Below, in pieces: positions 17,807 to 26,716 of a stretch of 64,000 bases of DNA; the first letter of the stretch is position 1; each line of letters starts with the position of its first letter. The notes under the pieces are model-generated. The model searched no databases and was not told the DNA's origin. It saw only the letters and a program-made list of their open reading frames with translations. Origin of the DNA: Caulobacter sp. 17J80-11. Its GTDB lineage: Bacteria > Pseudomonadota > Alphaproteobacteria > Caulobacterales > Caulobacteraceae. A program made the position numbers and the translations under genes. Location of the stretch: NCBI RefSeq assembly GCF_014349105.1, contig NZ_JACSJI010000020.1, positions 1 through 64,000 on the forward strand. The letters are read 5' to 3'.

Positions 17807-19134
17807 TGATCAAGGCGCTGGCCGCGAAGCTGGACGCGCGTCCCGAGCACAAGCGCATCGTCACAGGCATGCTGGCGGTAGCCGGCCTGGCGGGGATCGC
17901 CCGCGTCGTCGGCGCGGCCAAGGAGATCGTGGTCGCCGCTCGCTACGGCACGGGCCCGGAGGCCGACGCCTACGTGTTCCTGTTCAACCTGCTGTCCTGG
18001 CCGGCGGGGGTTTGGGCCAGCGTGGCGACGGCGGTGCTCGTCCCCCTGCTGATCAAGACCGATCTCGCGACGCCGCAGTCGGGGGCCGTCCTGCGCCGCG
18101 AAATCTGGGGCCTGACCCTCGGCGCCGGCGCGCTCGGCGCGCTGGCGGCGGCGGCCTTCGTGCTCGCCTGCCAGGCCGGCTGGATCCACGCCCCGGCCGT
18201 TCCCACCGCGCTGTTCGCCCAGACGCTCCCGCTCGTCCTCATCCTGCCGCTGCTGATGGCCTTCGGCGTGCTGGCCGCCTTTCTGATGGCCGACGGCCGA
18301 TACGCCAACACCCTGATCGAGGCCGCGCCCGCCGCGGTCATCATCGCGGCCCTGCTCACCATGCGCTCGGGCGACCTGTGGCCGCTGGTGTGGGCCACGG
18401 TGGCGGGCCTGGGCCTGCAGGTCGCCCTGGCCCTGCTGCTGCAGAAGCCCGAGCGGCGCGTGCTGGCCCCGGCCTTCGGGTTCAGCGCCCCCCAGTGGCG
18501 CGTGCTGGCCGCGAGCGTCGGGATCGTCGCCGCCGGACAGGCGATCACCACCGCGACCTCCGTGCTCGACCAGTTCGCCGCCGCGGGGTTGGGGCCGGGG
18601 GGCAACGCCGCGCTCGGCTACGCCGGCCGGCTGATCGGCCTCGCCACCTCGCTGGGCGCCCTCGCTGTCGCCCGCGCCGCCCTTCCCGTCTTCTCGAAAC
18701 TGGGCCTGGAAGATCCGGCCCGCCAGCGGCGGGTGGCCCAGGACATGAGCGCGCTGCTGGCGTTGCTCGGCGTCGCCGCGGCGGTGATCGGCTGGCTGCT
18801 CGCGCCGCTCGGGGTCGAGTTGCTGTTCCAGCGCGGCGCCTTCACCGCCGACGACGCCCGTACGGTCACCGAGGTGTTCCGCCTGAGCCTGCTGCAACTG
18901 CCGTTCTTCTTCAGCGGCATGGTCCTGGTCCAGAAGCTGGCCAGCAACGGCGACTACGGCGCCTTCCTGAAAATCGGCCTGGTCAACTTCACCGCCAAGC
19001 TCGTCGCCCTGGCCGTCCTCGTTCCGCTGATGGGGCTGGGCGGCGTGGCCCTGTCCACCGCGGTGATGTACGCCGTCGGCCGCGTGGCGATCGGGCGGCT
19101 GGCCGCGACCTCTGTCCCGGCCCGGGTGGTCTGA
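17806..19134 (+). CDS. MurJ/Wzx-type lipid-linked oligosaccharide flippase
   Basis: 442 aa, inner-membrane MOP-superfamily exporter with about 12-14 hydrophobic helices. The N-terminal signature GIARVVGAAKEIVVAARYGTGPEADAY (cut here by an internal Leu-rich TM1) and the helix-7 region GYAGRLIGLATSLGALAVARAALPVF resemble MurJ/MviN. The position among glycosyltransferases indicates a flippase for a lipid-linked polysaccharide repeat rather than lipid II itself. Its ATG overlaps the asnB stop (TGATG) and the next gene starts two bases after its stop. No Wzy polymerase or export channel is visible in the window. Confidence 0.82.
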   Translation: MIKALAAKLDARPEHKRIVTGMLAVAGLAGIARVVGAAKEIVVAARYGTGPEADAYVFLFNLLSWPAGVWASVATAVLVPLLIKTDLATPQSGAVLRREIWGLTLGAGALGALAAAAFVLACQAGWIHAPAVPTALFAQTLPLVLILPLLMAFGVLAAFLMADGRYANTLIEAAPAAVIIAALLTMRSGDLWPLVWATVAGLGLQVALALLLQKPERRVLAPAFGFSAPQWRVLAASVGIVAAGQAITTATSVLDQFAAAGLGPGGNAALGYAGRLIGLATSLGALAVARAALPVFSKLGLEDPARQRRVAQDMSALLALLGVAAAVIGWLLAPLGVELLFQRGAFTADDARTVTEVFRLSLLQLPFFFSGMVLVQKLASNGDYGAFLKIGLVNFTAKLVALAVLVPLMGLGGVALSTAVMYAVGRVAIGRLAATSVPARVV

Positions 19135-19135
19135 C

Positions 19136-20260
19136 GTGGCCCGCCCGACACGCATCCTCATCGCGGTTTCGGCGCTCGGCGGAGGTGGGGCCGAACGCTC
19201 GGCCGCCGCCCTCGCCAACACCTGGGCCGGGCAGGGGCGGGAGGTCCGCGTGGTCACCCTGTGGCCCGCGCTGGACCACGATTATCCGCTCGCGGAGGGC
19301 GTCTCCCGCGTGGCGCTCGACCTGGCCCATATCGGCGGAAAACCGATCCAGAGCCTGGTCGGAAACTTCCGCGCCCTGGCCGCCTGGCGTCGCGAGATCA
19401 AGCGGTTCCACCCCGACGTCGTGCTGGGCATGATCACTGAGACCAACGTCATGGTCGCCCTCGCCTCCGTTGGCCTGGGATGCCGGGTGGTCGGCAGCGA
19501 GCGGTCCTCGCCTGCGAACTCGCGGCTGTCGCGGACTTGGGGCGTGCTGCGACGCTGGACCTACGGACTGCTCGACGGCGCCGTCGCCCAAACCGAGGGC
19601 GCCGCCGACTGGCTGCGCGCCAACACCTTCGCACGCGGGGTCCGCGTGATTCCGAACGCGATCACCCTGCCCGTGCCGGACAGTTCGCCCCGGCTCGATC
19701 CGGCCGCCGTCCACCCGGCCGGCCCGATCCTGCTGGGCGTCGGCCGTCTGGCCACGGTGAAGCGCTTCGAGCTGCTGATCGACGCCTTCGCCCGCGTCGC
19801 GGCGGCCCATCCGGATTGGACGCTGGTCCTGCTGGGCGAAGGGCCCGAGCGCGATCGCCTCGAAGGCCTGGCAGCCGATCACGGCCTGCAGGAGCGGGTC
19901 CTGCTGCCCGGCCGGGCGGGCAACATGAGCGCCTGGTACGAGCGCGCTTCGCTGCTGGCCCTCACCTCCTGGCACGAAGGCTTCCCCAACGTGCTGCTCG
20001 AAGCCATGGCGCACGGCGTTCCCGTGGTCTCGGTCGACTGCCCCGACGGCCCCCGCGCCATCGTCCGCGACGAGGTCGACGGCGTGCTGGTGGATCCGCC
20101 CGGGGCGGACGAGCTCGGCCGCGCGCTCGACGGCCTGATGGGCGACGACGCCCGGCGCGGCCGGATGAGCGACGCGGCCCGGGAGGTGCTGGACCGGTTC
20201 TCGGAGCCGGCGGTCATGCGTCAATGGAACGAGGCGCTGGGGCTGGGAGAAGCCCCGTGA
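19136..20260 (+). CDS. GT4 glycosyltransferase
   Basis: 374 aa, GT-B fold. Starts at GTG one base after the preceding stop. N-domain: RILIAVSALGGGGAERSAAAL, a classical GGAER acceptor-domain motif. Middle: VVGSERSSPANSRLSR, typical of the PglH/WbnK-like subgroup acting on GalNAc- or Glc-containing acceptors. C-domain: LLGVGRLATVKRFELLIDAF and LTSWHEGFPNVLLEAMAHGVP with the E-x7-E donor site. Precise donor unknown. It overlaps the following gene by GTGA. Confidence 0.87.
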   Translation: MARPTRILIAVSALGGGGAERSAAALANTWAGQGREVRVVTLWPALDHDYPLAEGVSRVALDLAHIGGKPIQSLVGNFRALAAWRREIKRFHPDVVLGMITETNVMVALASVGLGCRVVGSERSSPANSRLSRTWGVLRRWTYGLLDGAVAQTEGAADWLRANTFARGVRVIPNAITLPVPDSSPRLDPAAVHPAGPILLGVGRLATVKRFELLIDAFARVAAAHPDWTLVLLGEGPERDRLEGLAADHGLQERVLLPGRAGNMSAWYERASLLALTSWHEGFPNVLLEAMAHGVPVVSVDCPDGPRAIVRDEVDGVLVDPPGADELGRALDGLMGDDARRGRMSDAAREVLDRFSEPAVMRQWNEALGLGEAP

Positions 20261-21339
20261 CCGCGCCGCGCCCGCGCCTGCTGTTCGCCATTCCGACCCT
20301 GCGTCCCGGCGGCGCCGAGCGCGCCTTCTCGACCCTGATCGCCCACCTCGACACCGACCGGTTCGACGTGCGGCTGGCCGTGTTCGACGCGACCGGCGCG
20401 GGCTTCCTGCAGGACGTGCCGGCGGCGGTGGACGTCGTCGACCTGCGCGCGCCGCGAATCCGCCAGGGCGTCGCGCCCTTCGTGCGCCTGGTCCGCGGCC
20501 TGCGCCCCGACGCCGTGGTCTCCACCCTCGAGCACCTGAACCAGGCGCTGTGCGTCAGCCGCCCCGCCTGGCCGCGCTCGGCGAAGCACGTCGTGCGCCT
20601 GGCCAACGTCATGCAACTCGCCTCGCCCGCCTCGCGGGCGGCGGTGCGCGCGCTCTATCCCTTCGCCGACGGGCTGATCTTCCAGTCGCAGGCGATGCGC
20701 GCGGCCTACGAGGCGCGCCTGGGCCTGCGGCACGCCCGGGCGGCGGTGATCGAGAACCCGCTGGCCGTCGAGCTGATCCGGGCGCGCGCGGCCGACGCCG
20801 CCGTCGTCCCCGGCTATCGGTCCGACGGGATCAACCTGCTGGCTATCGGCCGCTACGAACCGGTGAAGGGCTTCGATCTGCTGGCCGAGGCGCTGGCCCG
20901 CACGCCGCCTTCGGTCACCCTGACCGTCCTGGGAGACGGCCCGGACCGGGCGCAGTTCGAGGCGCAGATCGCGCGGCTCGGGATCGCCCACCGCGTGCGC
21001 CTGGCCGGCTATCACGCCAATCCGTACCCGTTCATCGCCCGGGCCGACGCCCTGGTGCTGTCGTCGCGGTCCGAAGGCTTTCCCAACGTCGTGCTCGAGG
21101 CCCTGGCGCTCGGCACGCCGGTGGTCGCCACGCCCGTGGCGGGGCTGGAGACATTCCTGCGGGACACCCCCCGGTGCCAAGTCGCGCGTGACATCAGCGC
21201 GGATGCTTTGGCCGAAGCGCTCGACCAGTTCGTGGCGGCGCCGCGCGGACGCACGCCTCCCGACGTCGTCGCGCCGTTCGAGGCCTCCGCCGTCGCGCGG
21301 CGGTGGGAGGCCTACCTGCTGGACGTGATCGCGGCCTGA
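20257..21339 (+). CDS. GT4 glycosyltransferase, last gene of the operon
   Basis: 360 aa. The GTG start sits inside the previous stop codon with GGGAGA upstream. N-domain: PRLLFAIPTLRPGGAERAFS; C-domain: LLAIGRYEPVKGFDLLAEAL and SSRSEGFPNVVLEALALGTPVV. Same subgroup as its upstream neighbour, from which it may have arisen by duplication. It ends the polysaccharide operon; no terminator hairpin is obvious in the 39 nt before the next small gene. Confidence 0.87.
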   Translation: MTAPRPRLLFAIPTLRPGGAERAFSTLIAHLDTDRFDVRLAVFDATGAGFLQDVPAAVDVVDLRAPRIRQGVAPFVRLVRGLRPDAVVSTLEHLNQALCVSRPAWPRSAKHVVRLANVMQLASPASRAAVRALYPFADGLIFQSQAMRAAYEARLGLRHARAAVIENPLAVELIRARAADAAVVPGYRSDGINLLAIGRYEPVKGFDLLAEALARTPPSVTLTVLGDGPDRAQFEAQIARLGIAHRVRLAGYHANPYPFIARADALVLSSRSEGFPNVVLEALALGTPVVATPVAGLETFLRDTPRCQVARDISADALAEALDQFVAAPRGRTPPDVVAPFEASAVARRWEAYLLDVIAA

Positions 21340-21378
21340 GCGCGGGCAACCCCGCTCCGCCCGACGCGTTGGCGGAGG

Positions 21379-21546
21379 ATGACCGATCCCGACCCGCCCA
21401 AGCCGCCGCCGGTCGAAGAGCCCGACCGCCAGCCGGCCGAGACGCCGCCCACCGGCCCCGGCCAGACGCCCGACCCGCCGCCGGTCGACGACCCGCATCC
21501 GCCCGGTCCGGCCCAGGATCCCGTCAACGATCCCTTCCAGATGTAG
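21379..21546 (+). CDS. Small Pro/Asp-rich protein
   Basis: 55 aa, about 40% proline with alternating acidic residues (DPDPPKPPPVEEPD near the start, PPPVDDPHPPGP in the middle, ending DPVNDPFQM). No hydrophobic segment, presumably disordered and cytosolic. GGAGG lies directly against the ATG, so spacing is poor for a Shine-Dalgarno and the start is uncertain. Similar short acidic proline-rich proteins occur in Caulobacterales genomes as far as I recall; function unknown. It may be transcribed by read-through from the glycosyltransferase operon. Confidence 0.55.
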   Translation: MTDPDPPKPPPVEEPDRQPAETPPTGPGQTPDPPPVDDPHPPGPAQDPVNDPFQM

Positions 21547-21596
21547 CGCCCGCCCCGCTGACTGCGACCGCTAGCCGCAGCCTTGCAATTCCGGTA

Positions 21597-21610
21597 TGAC
21601 AGCGCTGTCA
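21597..21610. promoter_or_regulatory. LacI-type operator upstream of zwf
   Basis: Perfect palindrome TGACAGCGCTGTCA with a central CG, extended by one base on each side (A..T). It overlaps a possible -10 (TATGAC) and ends 12 nt before the zwf ATG, a position suited to repression. The identical site recurs at 24201 and 59339. Confidence 0.7.
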
Positions 21611-21622
21611 TCGGGGGCGTTC

Positions 21623-23116
21623 ATGTACATCCAGCCAGCTTCCAGCCGGGTCGGTACGGCGGCCGCGCGCGACCAGCACCTGGTGCTGTTCGGGGCCGGC
21701 GGCGACCTGGCCACGCGCATGCTGTGGCCGTCGCTGTTCTTCCTGGACCTGGACGGCCTGCTGCCGGCCGGCCTGAAGCTGACCGGCGTGTCGCGCGAGG
21801 AGCTGGGGACCGAGGCTTTCCGCAACCGCCTACGCGCCGAGCTGGTCGCCCACCCGCGCACCCAGGCCGGCATCGGGGCCGAGGCCGCCTGGACCCGCTT
21901 CGCCGAGCGGCTGGACTATCGGCGCCTGGACATCACCCACGCCTCCGACATGGCTCGGCTGAACGAGACGGTGGCGCCGGGCGCGGACCTGTTGTTCTAC
22001 ATGGCCACCTCGCCCTCGCTGTTCGGGCCGGCTTGCCAGGCGCTGCAGGGCGCGGGCCTGGCGGGCGAGCGCTCGCGCGTGGTGCTGGAGAAGCCGATCG
22101 GCCGGGACCTGGCCAGCTGCCGGGCGGTGCACGAGGCCGTGGGCGCGGTGTTCGCCGAGCACCAGGTTCTGCGCATCGACCACTACCTGGGCAAGGAGAC
22201 GGTCCAGAACCTGATCGCGCTGCGCTTCGCCAACCGCATGTTCGAGCCGCTGTGGAACAACCTCAGCATCGACCACGTGCAGATCACCATCGCCGAGACC
22301 CAGGGCGTGGGCGAGCGCTGGCCCTACTACGACGAGTACGGGGCGCTTCGGGACATGCTGCAGAACCACCTGCTGCAGCTGCTCTGCCTGGTGGCCATGG
22401 AGCCGCCGTCCGACCTCGATCCCGAGGCCGTGCGGGCCGAGAAGGTGAAGGTGCTGAAGAGCCTGCGGCCCATCGGCCGGGCCCAGGTCGCCGAGGACAC
22501 CGTGCGCGGCCAGTACGCCTTCGGCGTGGTCGAGGGCCGTGCGGCCCCCGCCTATGTCGATGAGCGCGGCGCGGCCAGCGACACCGAGACCTACGTCGCC
22601 GTGCGCTGCGAGATCGACAACTGGCGCTGGGCCGGCGTGCCGTTCTTCCTGCGCACCGGCAAGCGGCTGGGCGAGCGGCGCACCGAGATCGTCATCCAGT
22701 TCAAGAGCGTGCCGCACTCCATCTTCGCCGGCGAAGGCCGCGGCGACCTGGGCCCGAACCGCCTGGTCATCCGCCTGCAGCCGGAGGAGGACATCAGCCT
22801 GCACCTCATGCACAAGACGCCCGGCCTGACGCGCGACGGCATGCGCCTGGCCTCCGTGCCGCTCAGCCTGTCGAAGGGCGCCGGGGCCATCGACCGGCGC
22901 ATCGCCTACGAGCGCCTTCTGCTCGACGCGCTGGACGGCAACTCGACCCTGTTCGTCGGCCGCGCCGAGGTGGAGCGCGCCTGGGAATGGGTGGACGGCG
23001 TGGCCCAGGGCTGGCGCGAGGGCCGGGTGCCGGTGCGCCCCTATGCAGCCGGCTCGTGGGGGCCGGCGGGCGCGCACGCCCTGACCGAACGCAGCGGCCG
23101 CCACTGGCACGAGTGA
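21623..23116 (+). CDS. zwf: Glucose-6-phosphate 1-dehydrogenase
   Basis: Oxidises glucose 6-phosphate to 6-phosphogluconolactone with NAD(P)+, the entry to the Entner-Doudoroff route. 497 aa from ATG 21623, the usual length. Motifs: coenzyme site LFGAGGDLATRMLWP near residue 22, active-site RIDHYLGKE near 184-192 (His and Lys bind substrate) and a C-terminal dehydrogenase fold to ..RSGRHWHE. The frame is open back to an ATG at 21596, but that start would lie inside the operator; the later ATG fits family N-termini. It is followed by glk after 65 nt. The usual partners pgl and edd are absent between them. Confidence 0.93.
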   Translation: MYIQPASSRVGTAAARDQHLVLFGAGGDLATRMLWPSLFFLDLDGLLPAGLKLTGVSREELGTEAFRNRLRAELVAHPRTQAGIGAEAAWTRFAERLDYRRLDITHASDMARLNETVAPGADLLFYMATSPSLFGPACQALQGAGLAGERSRVVLEKPIGRDLASCRAVHEAVGAVFAEHQVLRIDHYLGKETVQNLIALRFANRMFEPLWNNLSIDHVQITIAETQGVGERWPYYDEYGALRDMLQNHLLQLLCLVAMEPPSDLDPEAVRAEKVKVLKSLRPIGRAQVAEDTVRGQYAFGVVEGRAAPAYVDERGAASDTETYVAVRCEIDNWRWAGVPFFLRTGKRLGERRTEIVIQFKSVPHSIFAGEGRGDLGPNRLVIRLQPEEDISLHLMHKTPGLTRDGMRLASVPLSLSKGAGAIDRRIAYERLLLDALDGNSTLFVGRAEVERAWEWVDGVAQGWREGRVPVRPYAAGSWGPAGAHALTERSGRHWHE

Positions 23117-23181
23117 TTTGGCACGAGTGATCAACGATTGACGCCGCGCTCCACGAAGGGCGCGGCGCACGGGAGGGAGCG

Positions 23182-24183
23182 ATGGGATTTCTGTTCGGCG
23201 GCCGCGCCAAGGGCGCAGGCCTCGCCTTGGTCGGCGACATCGGCGGCACCAACGCCCGCTTCGGCCTGGTCGACCTGTCGGCCGCGCGGCCCGAGGTGAC
23301 TGACGCCACGGGCTATCAATGCCGCGACTTTCCCACGGCATCCGACGCCGTACGCGCCTACCTGCGCGAGCACGGGGTGAAGCGCGTGCCGGCCGCCGCC
23401 GCCATCGCCGTGGCCGGCCCGGTCGAGAACGGGGCCATCCGCTTCACCAACAACGACTGGTCGCTGTCGGAAGCCGGCCTGCGCGAGATGGGCTTCGGCG
23501 CCGCGCGGCTGCTCAACGACTACGCCGCCCTCGCCCTGGCCGCCCCCCTGCTCCAGGGCGAGGACGTGCGCCGCATCGGCGCGCCCGACGCCGAGCCCGG
23601 AAACCGCACCATCGCCGTGCTGGGCCCCGGGACCGGGTTCGGCGTGTCGGCCGTGGCCCGCGACGACCGCGGCGAGGCGATCCTGGCCACCGAGGGCGGC
23701 CATGTCGCCTTCGCGCCGGCCGACGAGGTCGAGATGGAGGTGCTGCGCCGGCTGTCGGCCAAGTATGGCCGGGTGTCGGTCGAGCGCATCCTGTCTGGCC
23801 CCGGCATCGTCGACCTGCACCACGCCCTGCTGGCCATGGACGGGCGGGAGTCGGTGCTGACCGACCCGGCCGAGATCACCCGGCGGGCGCTCTCCGGCGA
23901 CCCGGAATGCCGGCGCACCATCGAGCGGTTCTGCGCCATACTGGGGAGCGTGGCCGGCGACTTCGCCCTGGCCTACGGCGCGCGCGGCGGGGTCTATGTC
24001 GCCGGCGGCATTCCGCCGATCGTCATCGACGTGCTGGCCCAGAGCGACTTCCGTAAACGGTTCGAGGACAAGGGCCGCTTCGCCGCCTACCTGGCCCAGA
24101 TTCCGACCCGGGTGATCCTGCGCCCGCACGCCGCCCTGCTGGGCGCCGCGGGCGCGGCCCGGAGCCTGGTCGGCGCCGGCTGA
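23182..24183 (+). CDS. glk: Glucokinase
   Basis: Phosphorylates glucose with ATP in the cytosol. 333 aa, group-A bacterial glucokinase. ATP/glucose signatures: GDIGGTNARFGLV (18-30), FTNNDW near residue 93, LNDYAALA near 113, GPGTGFGVSA near 153 and the EGGH zinc-free glucose loop (TEGGHVAFAP). Good ribosome site GGGAGGGAG before the ATG. Co-transcribed with zwf, it would supply glucose 6-phosphate directly to that enzyme. No terminator follows; the next gene has its own promoter-operator. Confidence 0.94.
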   Translation: MGFLFGGRAKGAGLALVGDIGGTNARFGLVDLSAARPEVTDATGYQCRDFPTASDAVRAYLREHGVKRVPAAAAIAVAGPVENGAIRFTNNDWSLSEAGLREMGFGAARLLNDYAALALAAPLLQGEDVRRIGAPDAEPGNRTIAVLGPGTGFGVSAVARDDRGEAILATEGGHVAFAPADEVEMEVLRRLSAKYGRVSVERILSGPGIVDLHHALLAMDGRESVLTDPAEITRRALSGDPECRRTIERFCAILGSVAGDFALAYGARGGVYVAGGIPPIVIDVLAQSDFRKRFEDKGRFAAYLAQIPTRVILRPHAALLGAAGAARSLVGAG

Positions 24184-24199
24184 GCCTTGTGCAGCTTTG

Positions 24200-24228
24200 T
24201 TGACAGCGCTGTCAGGCGTCCATAGCGT
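24200..24228 (+). promoter_or_regulatory. Promoter overlapped by LacI-type operator, sugar transporter gene
   Basis: TTGACA (24200-24205), 17-nt spacer, TAGCGT (24223-24228). The palindrome TGACAGCGCTGTCA (24201-24214) covers the -35 box, which would let a repressor block polymerase. Identical to the zwf operator. Confidence 0.65.
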
Positions 24229-24275
24229 CGCCGTGAGATGAAGAGGTCCGGCCGACCGGACCCGGGGGAAACAAG

Positions 24276-25589
24276 ATGGAATACGCAGGCGCTCCGGCGA
24301 CCGGCGGCCAGTCCGGCAAGGGCGTGGCCTGGCTGGTGCCTTTCGTGGTCATGCTCTTCTTCGCGTGGGGCTTCGCCACGGTGTTGATCGACACCCTGAT
24401 CCCCAAGCTGAAGGGCTTGTTCGCGCTCTCCTACGCCGAGGTGATGCTGACCCAGTTCTGCTTCTTCGCGGCGTATTTCATCATGTCGGTGCCGTCCGGC
24501 TTCATCCTCAGCAAGCTCGGCTACATCCGCTCGGTGGTGGTCGGCCTGGTGGTGACGGCGGCGGGCTGTTTGATGTTCGCCCCCGCGGCGCGGATGGGCG
24601 TCTACGAAGGCTTCCTGCTGGCCCTGTTCATCATGGCCTCGGGCATCACCCTGCTGCAGGTCGCGGCCAACCCGCTGATGGCGCTGCTGGGCAAGCCGGA
24701 GTCCTCGCACCCGCGCCTGACCTTCGCCCAGGCGTTCAATTCGCTCGGCACCTTCCTCGGCCCGAAGGTCGGCGCCGCCCTGATCCTGGCCGGCGGCGTC
24801 GTCGCCCTGCCCGACGCCAGCACCATGGCGCCCGAAGCCCTGGCCGCGCTCCGCGTCAAGGAAGCCGCCGCCACCCAGACCCCGTTCCTGATGATCGCCG
24901 CCGGCCTGGCCGTGCTGGCCCTGGTGTTCTGGTTCGCGCGGCGCACCACCGCCGTGCCGAAGCCCGGCAAGGCCGTCGGCCTGGGCGAGACCCTGGCCCT
25001 GCTCGGCAACAAGCGCGTGGCGCTGGGGGCCCTGTCGATCTTCATCTACGTCGGGGCCGAGGTGTCGATCGGCAGCCTGATGGCGAACTACCTGATGTCG
25101 GCCGACACGGTCGGCTTCACCGCCGAGAAGGCCGGCGAGACGGTCGCCCTCTACTGGGGCGGGGCGATGATCGGCCGCTTCGTCGGCGGCTTCCTGCTGT
25201 GGCTGACCAAGAAGCCGGGCGGGCTGCTCACCCTGTTCGCGCTGGGCGCGGCCGGCCTGGCGGCGACCTCGGCCTTCAGCACCGGCGCCGCGGCCGCCTA
25301 CGCCATCGTGGCGGTGGGCCTGTTCAACTCGATCATGTTCCCGACCATCTTCACCCTGGCCATCGAGGGCCAGGCCGAGAAGACCCCGCAGGCCTCGGGC
25401 CTGGTGTGCATGGCCATCGTCGGCGGCGCGATCATCCCGCTGGCGACCGGCGCCCTGGCCGACCGCTTCGGCCTGCACATGGCCCTGCTGCTGCCGGCGG
25501 TCTGCTACCTGTGGATCGCCATCTACGGCCGCGTCACCAGCCGCCCGGCGGCGGTCTCGGCCGTCGCCGAGCCGATGCCGGCTCAGTGA
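24276..25589 (+). CDS. MFS sugar transporter, GluP/FucP family (glucose/galactose)
   Basis: Inner-membrane proton-coupled symporter, 437 aa with about 12 hydrophobic helices. FucP/GluP-family features: FFAWGFATVLIDTLIPKLK in helix 1, LTQFCFFAAYFIMSVPSG in helix 2, GITLLQVAANPLMALLG in helix 4 and FNSIMFPTIFTLAIEG in helix 10. A substrate of glucose (or galactose) is inferred from the glk/zwf neighbourhood. It has its own operator and is followed by a terminator and the LacI-type regulator. Confidence 0.88.
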   Translation: MEYAGAPATGGQSGKGVAWLVPFVVMLFFAWGFATVLIDTLIPKLKGLFALSYAEVMLTQFCFFAAYFIMSVPSGFILSKLGYIRSVVVGLVVTAAGCLMFAPAARMGVYEGFLLALFIMASGITLLQVAANPLMALLGKPESSHPRLTFAQAFNSLGTFLGPKVGAALILAGGVVALPDASTMAPEALAALRVKEAAATQTPFLMIAAGLAVLALVFWFARRTTAVPKPGKAVGLGETLALLGNKRVALGALSIFIYVGAEVSIGSLMANYLMSADTVGFTAEKAGETVALYWGGAMIGRFVGGFLLWLTKKPGGLLTLFALGAAGLAATSAFSTGAAAAYAIVAVGLFNSIMFPTIFTLAIEGQAEKTPQASGLVCMAIVGGAIIPLATGALADRFGLHMALLLPAVCYLWIAIYGRVTSRPAAVSAVAEPMPAQ

Positions 25590-25634
25590 GCTTGGCGGTT
25601 CAGCCGCACGGCTGATAAGCCTTTGGACGACGAG

Positions 25635-25669
25635 CGGGCCCGCTTCGCACACGCGCAGCGGGCCCGTTT
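25635..25669 (+). terminator. Terminator between transporter and regulator
   Basis: CGGGCCCG (25635-25642) pairs with CGGGCCCG (25659-25666), followed by TTTCG. The A/T tract is short, so termination may be partial. It ends 19 nt before the regulator start. Confidence 0.5.
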
Positions 25670-25687
25670 CGTAACAGGGGGACTTTC

Positions 25688-26701
25688 GTGGCGTCGGTCA
25701 CCATCATCGAAGTCGCCGAGCGGGCGGGCGTGTCGATCAAGACCGTCTCACGCGTTCTGAACCGCGAGCCGAACGTGCGCGAGGAGACGCGCGAGCGAGT
25801 CATGGCGGCGGTCCAGGCGCTGGACTACCAGCCCAGCTTGTCGGCCCGCAGCCTGGCCGGCGCGCGCTCCTTCCTGATCGGCCTGCTGTTCGACAACCCC
25901 AGCGCGTCCTACGTCAGCGACATCCAGCTGGGCGCGGTCTCGCGCTGCCGCGAGAGCGGCTATCACCTGACCATCGAGCCGGTCGACGCCGCCTCGCCGG
26001 ACCTGGAGCGGGTGGTCCGCCAGATCGTCTCCACCCTTCGCCTCGACGGCGTGATCCTCACCCCGCCGGTCTGCGACGACGCGAGGGTGCTGGACGTGCT
26101 GGAGAAGAGCGGCACGCCCTACGTCCGCGTCGCCCCGGACCGCCAGCCCGACCGGGCCGCGCGCGTCGGCATGGACGACTGGCGCGCCGCCTTCGAGATG
26201 ACCCGGCGGCTGATCGAGCTGGGCCACAAGGACATCGGCTTCATCCAGGGCCACCCGAACCACGGCGCCTCGCACCTGCGCCACGAGGGCTATCTGGCGG
26301 CGCTGTCCTCGCACAGCCTGACGCCGCGGCCGGGGCGGGTGAAGCAGGGCTGGTTCGATTTCCAGTCGGGCTTCGCCTGCGCCCAAGAGCTGCTGGCGAA
26401 CCCCGACGACCGGCCGAGCGCGATCTTCGCCTCGAACGACGACATGGCGCTGGGGGTGATGGCGGCGGCCAACCGCCTGCGGATCGGCGTGCCGGACCAG
26501 CTGTCGATCGCCGGCTTCGACGACACGCCCGCCGCCCTCACCGTGTGGCCGCAGCTGACCACCGTCGCCCAGCCGATCTTCCAGATGGCCGCGGCCGCCT
26601 GCGACCTGATCATCTCCGGCGAAGCGCGCGAGGGCGCCGCCCCGGCGCGGCTGCTGGACTTTAAGGTGATCGAGCGGGGGTCGACGGCGGCTCGCGCCTG
26701 A
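25688..26701 (+). CDS. LacI-family transcriptional regulator
   Basis: 337 aa. N-terminal HTH TIIEVAERAGVSIKTVSRVL (5-24), hinge helix LSARSLAGARS, then a periplasmic-binding-type ligand domain with FASNDDMALGVMAAA near residue 250 and SIAGFDDTPAA near 276. The start is GTG with AGGGGGA eight bases upstream. It sits between the sugar transporter and the amylolytic genes, so it is a candidate repressor of the TGACAGCGCTGTCA sites, the TTGCAA-type sites, or one of them; sequence alone cannot decide. The effector is probably a sugar or sugar phosphate. Confidence 0.9.
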   Translation: MASVTIIEVAERAGVSIKTVSRVLNREPNVREETRERVMAAVQALDYQPSLSARSLAGARSFLIGLLFDNPSASYVSDIQLGAVSRCRESGYHLTIEPVDAASPDLERVVRQIVSTLRLDGVILTPPVCDDARVLDVLEKSGTPYVRVAPDRQPDRAARVGMDDWRAAFEMTRRLIELGHKDIGFIQGHPNHGASHLRHEGYLAALSSHSLTPRPGRVKQGWFDFQSGFACAQELLANPDDRPSAIFASNDDMALGVMAAANRLRIGVPDQLSIAGFDDTPAALTVWPQLTTVAQPIFQMAAAACDLIISGEAREGAAPARLLDFKVIERGSTAARA

Positions 26702-26716
26702 CCCCCTGCTCTCTCG

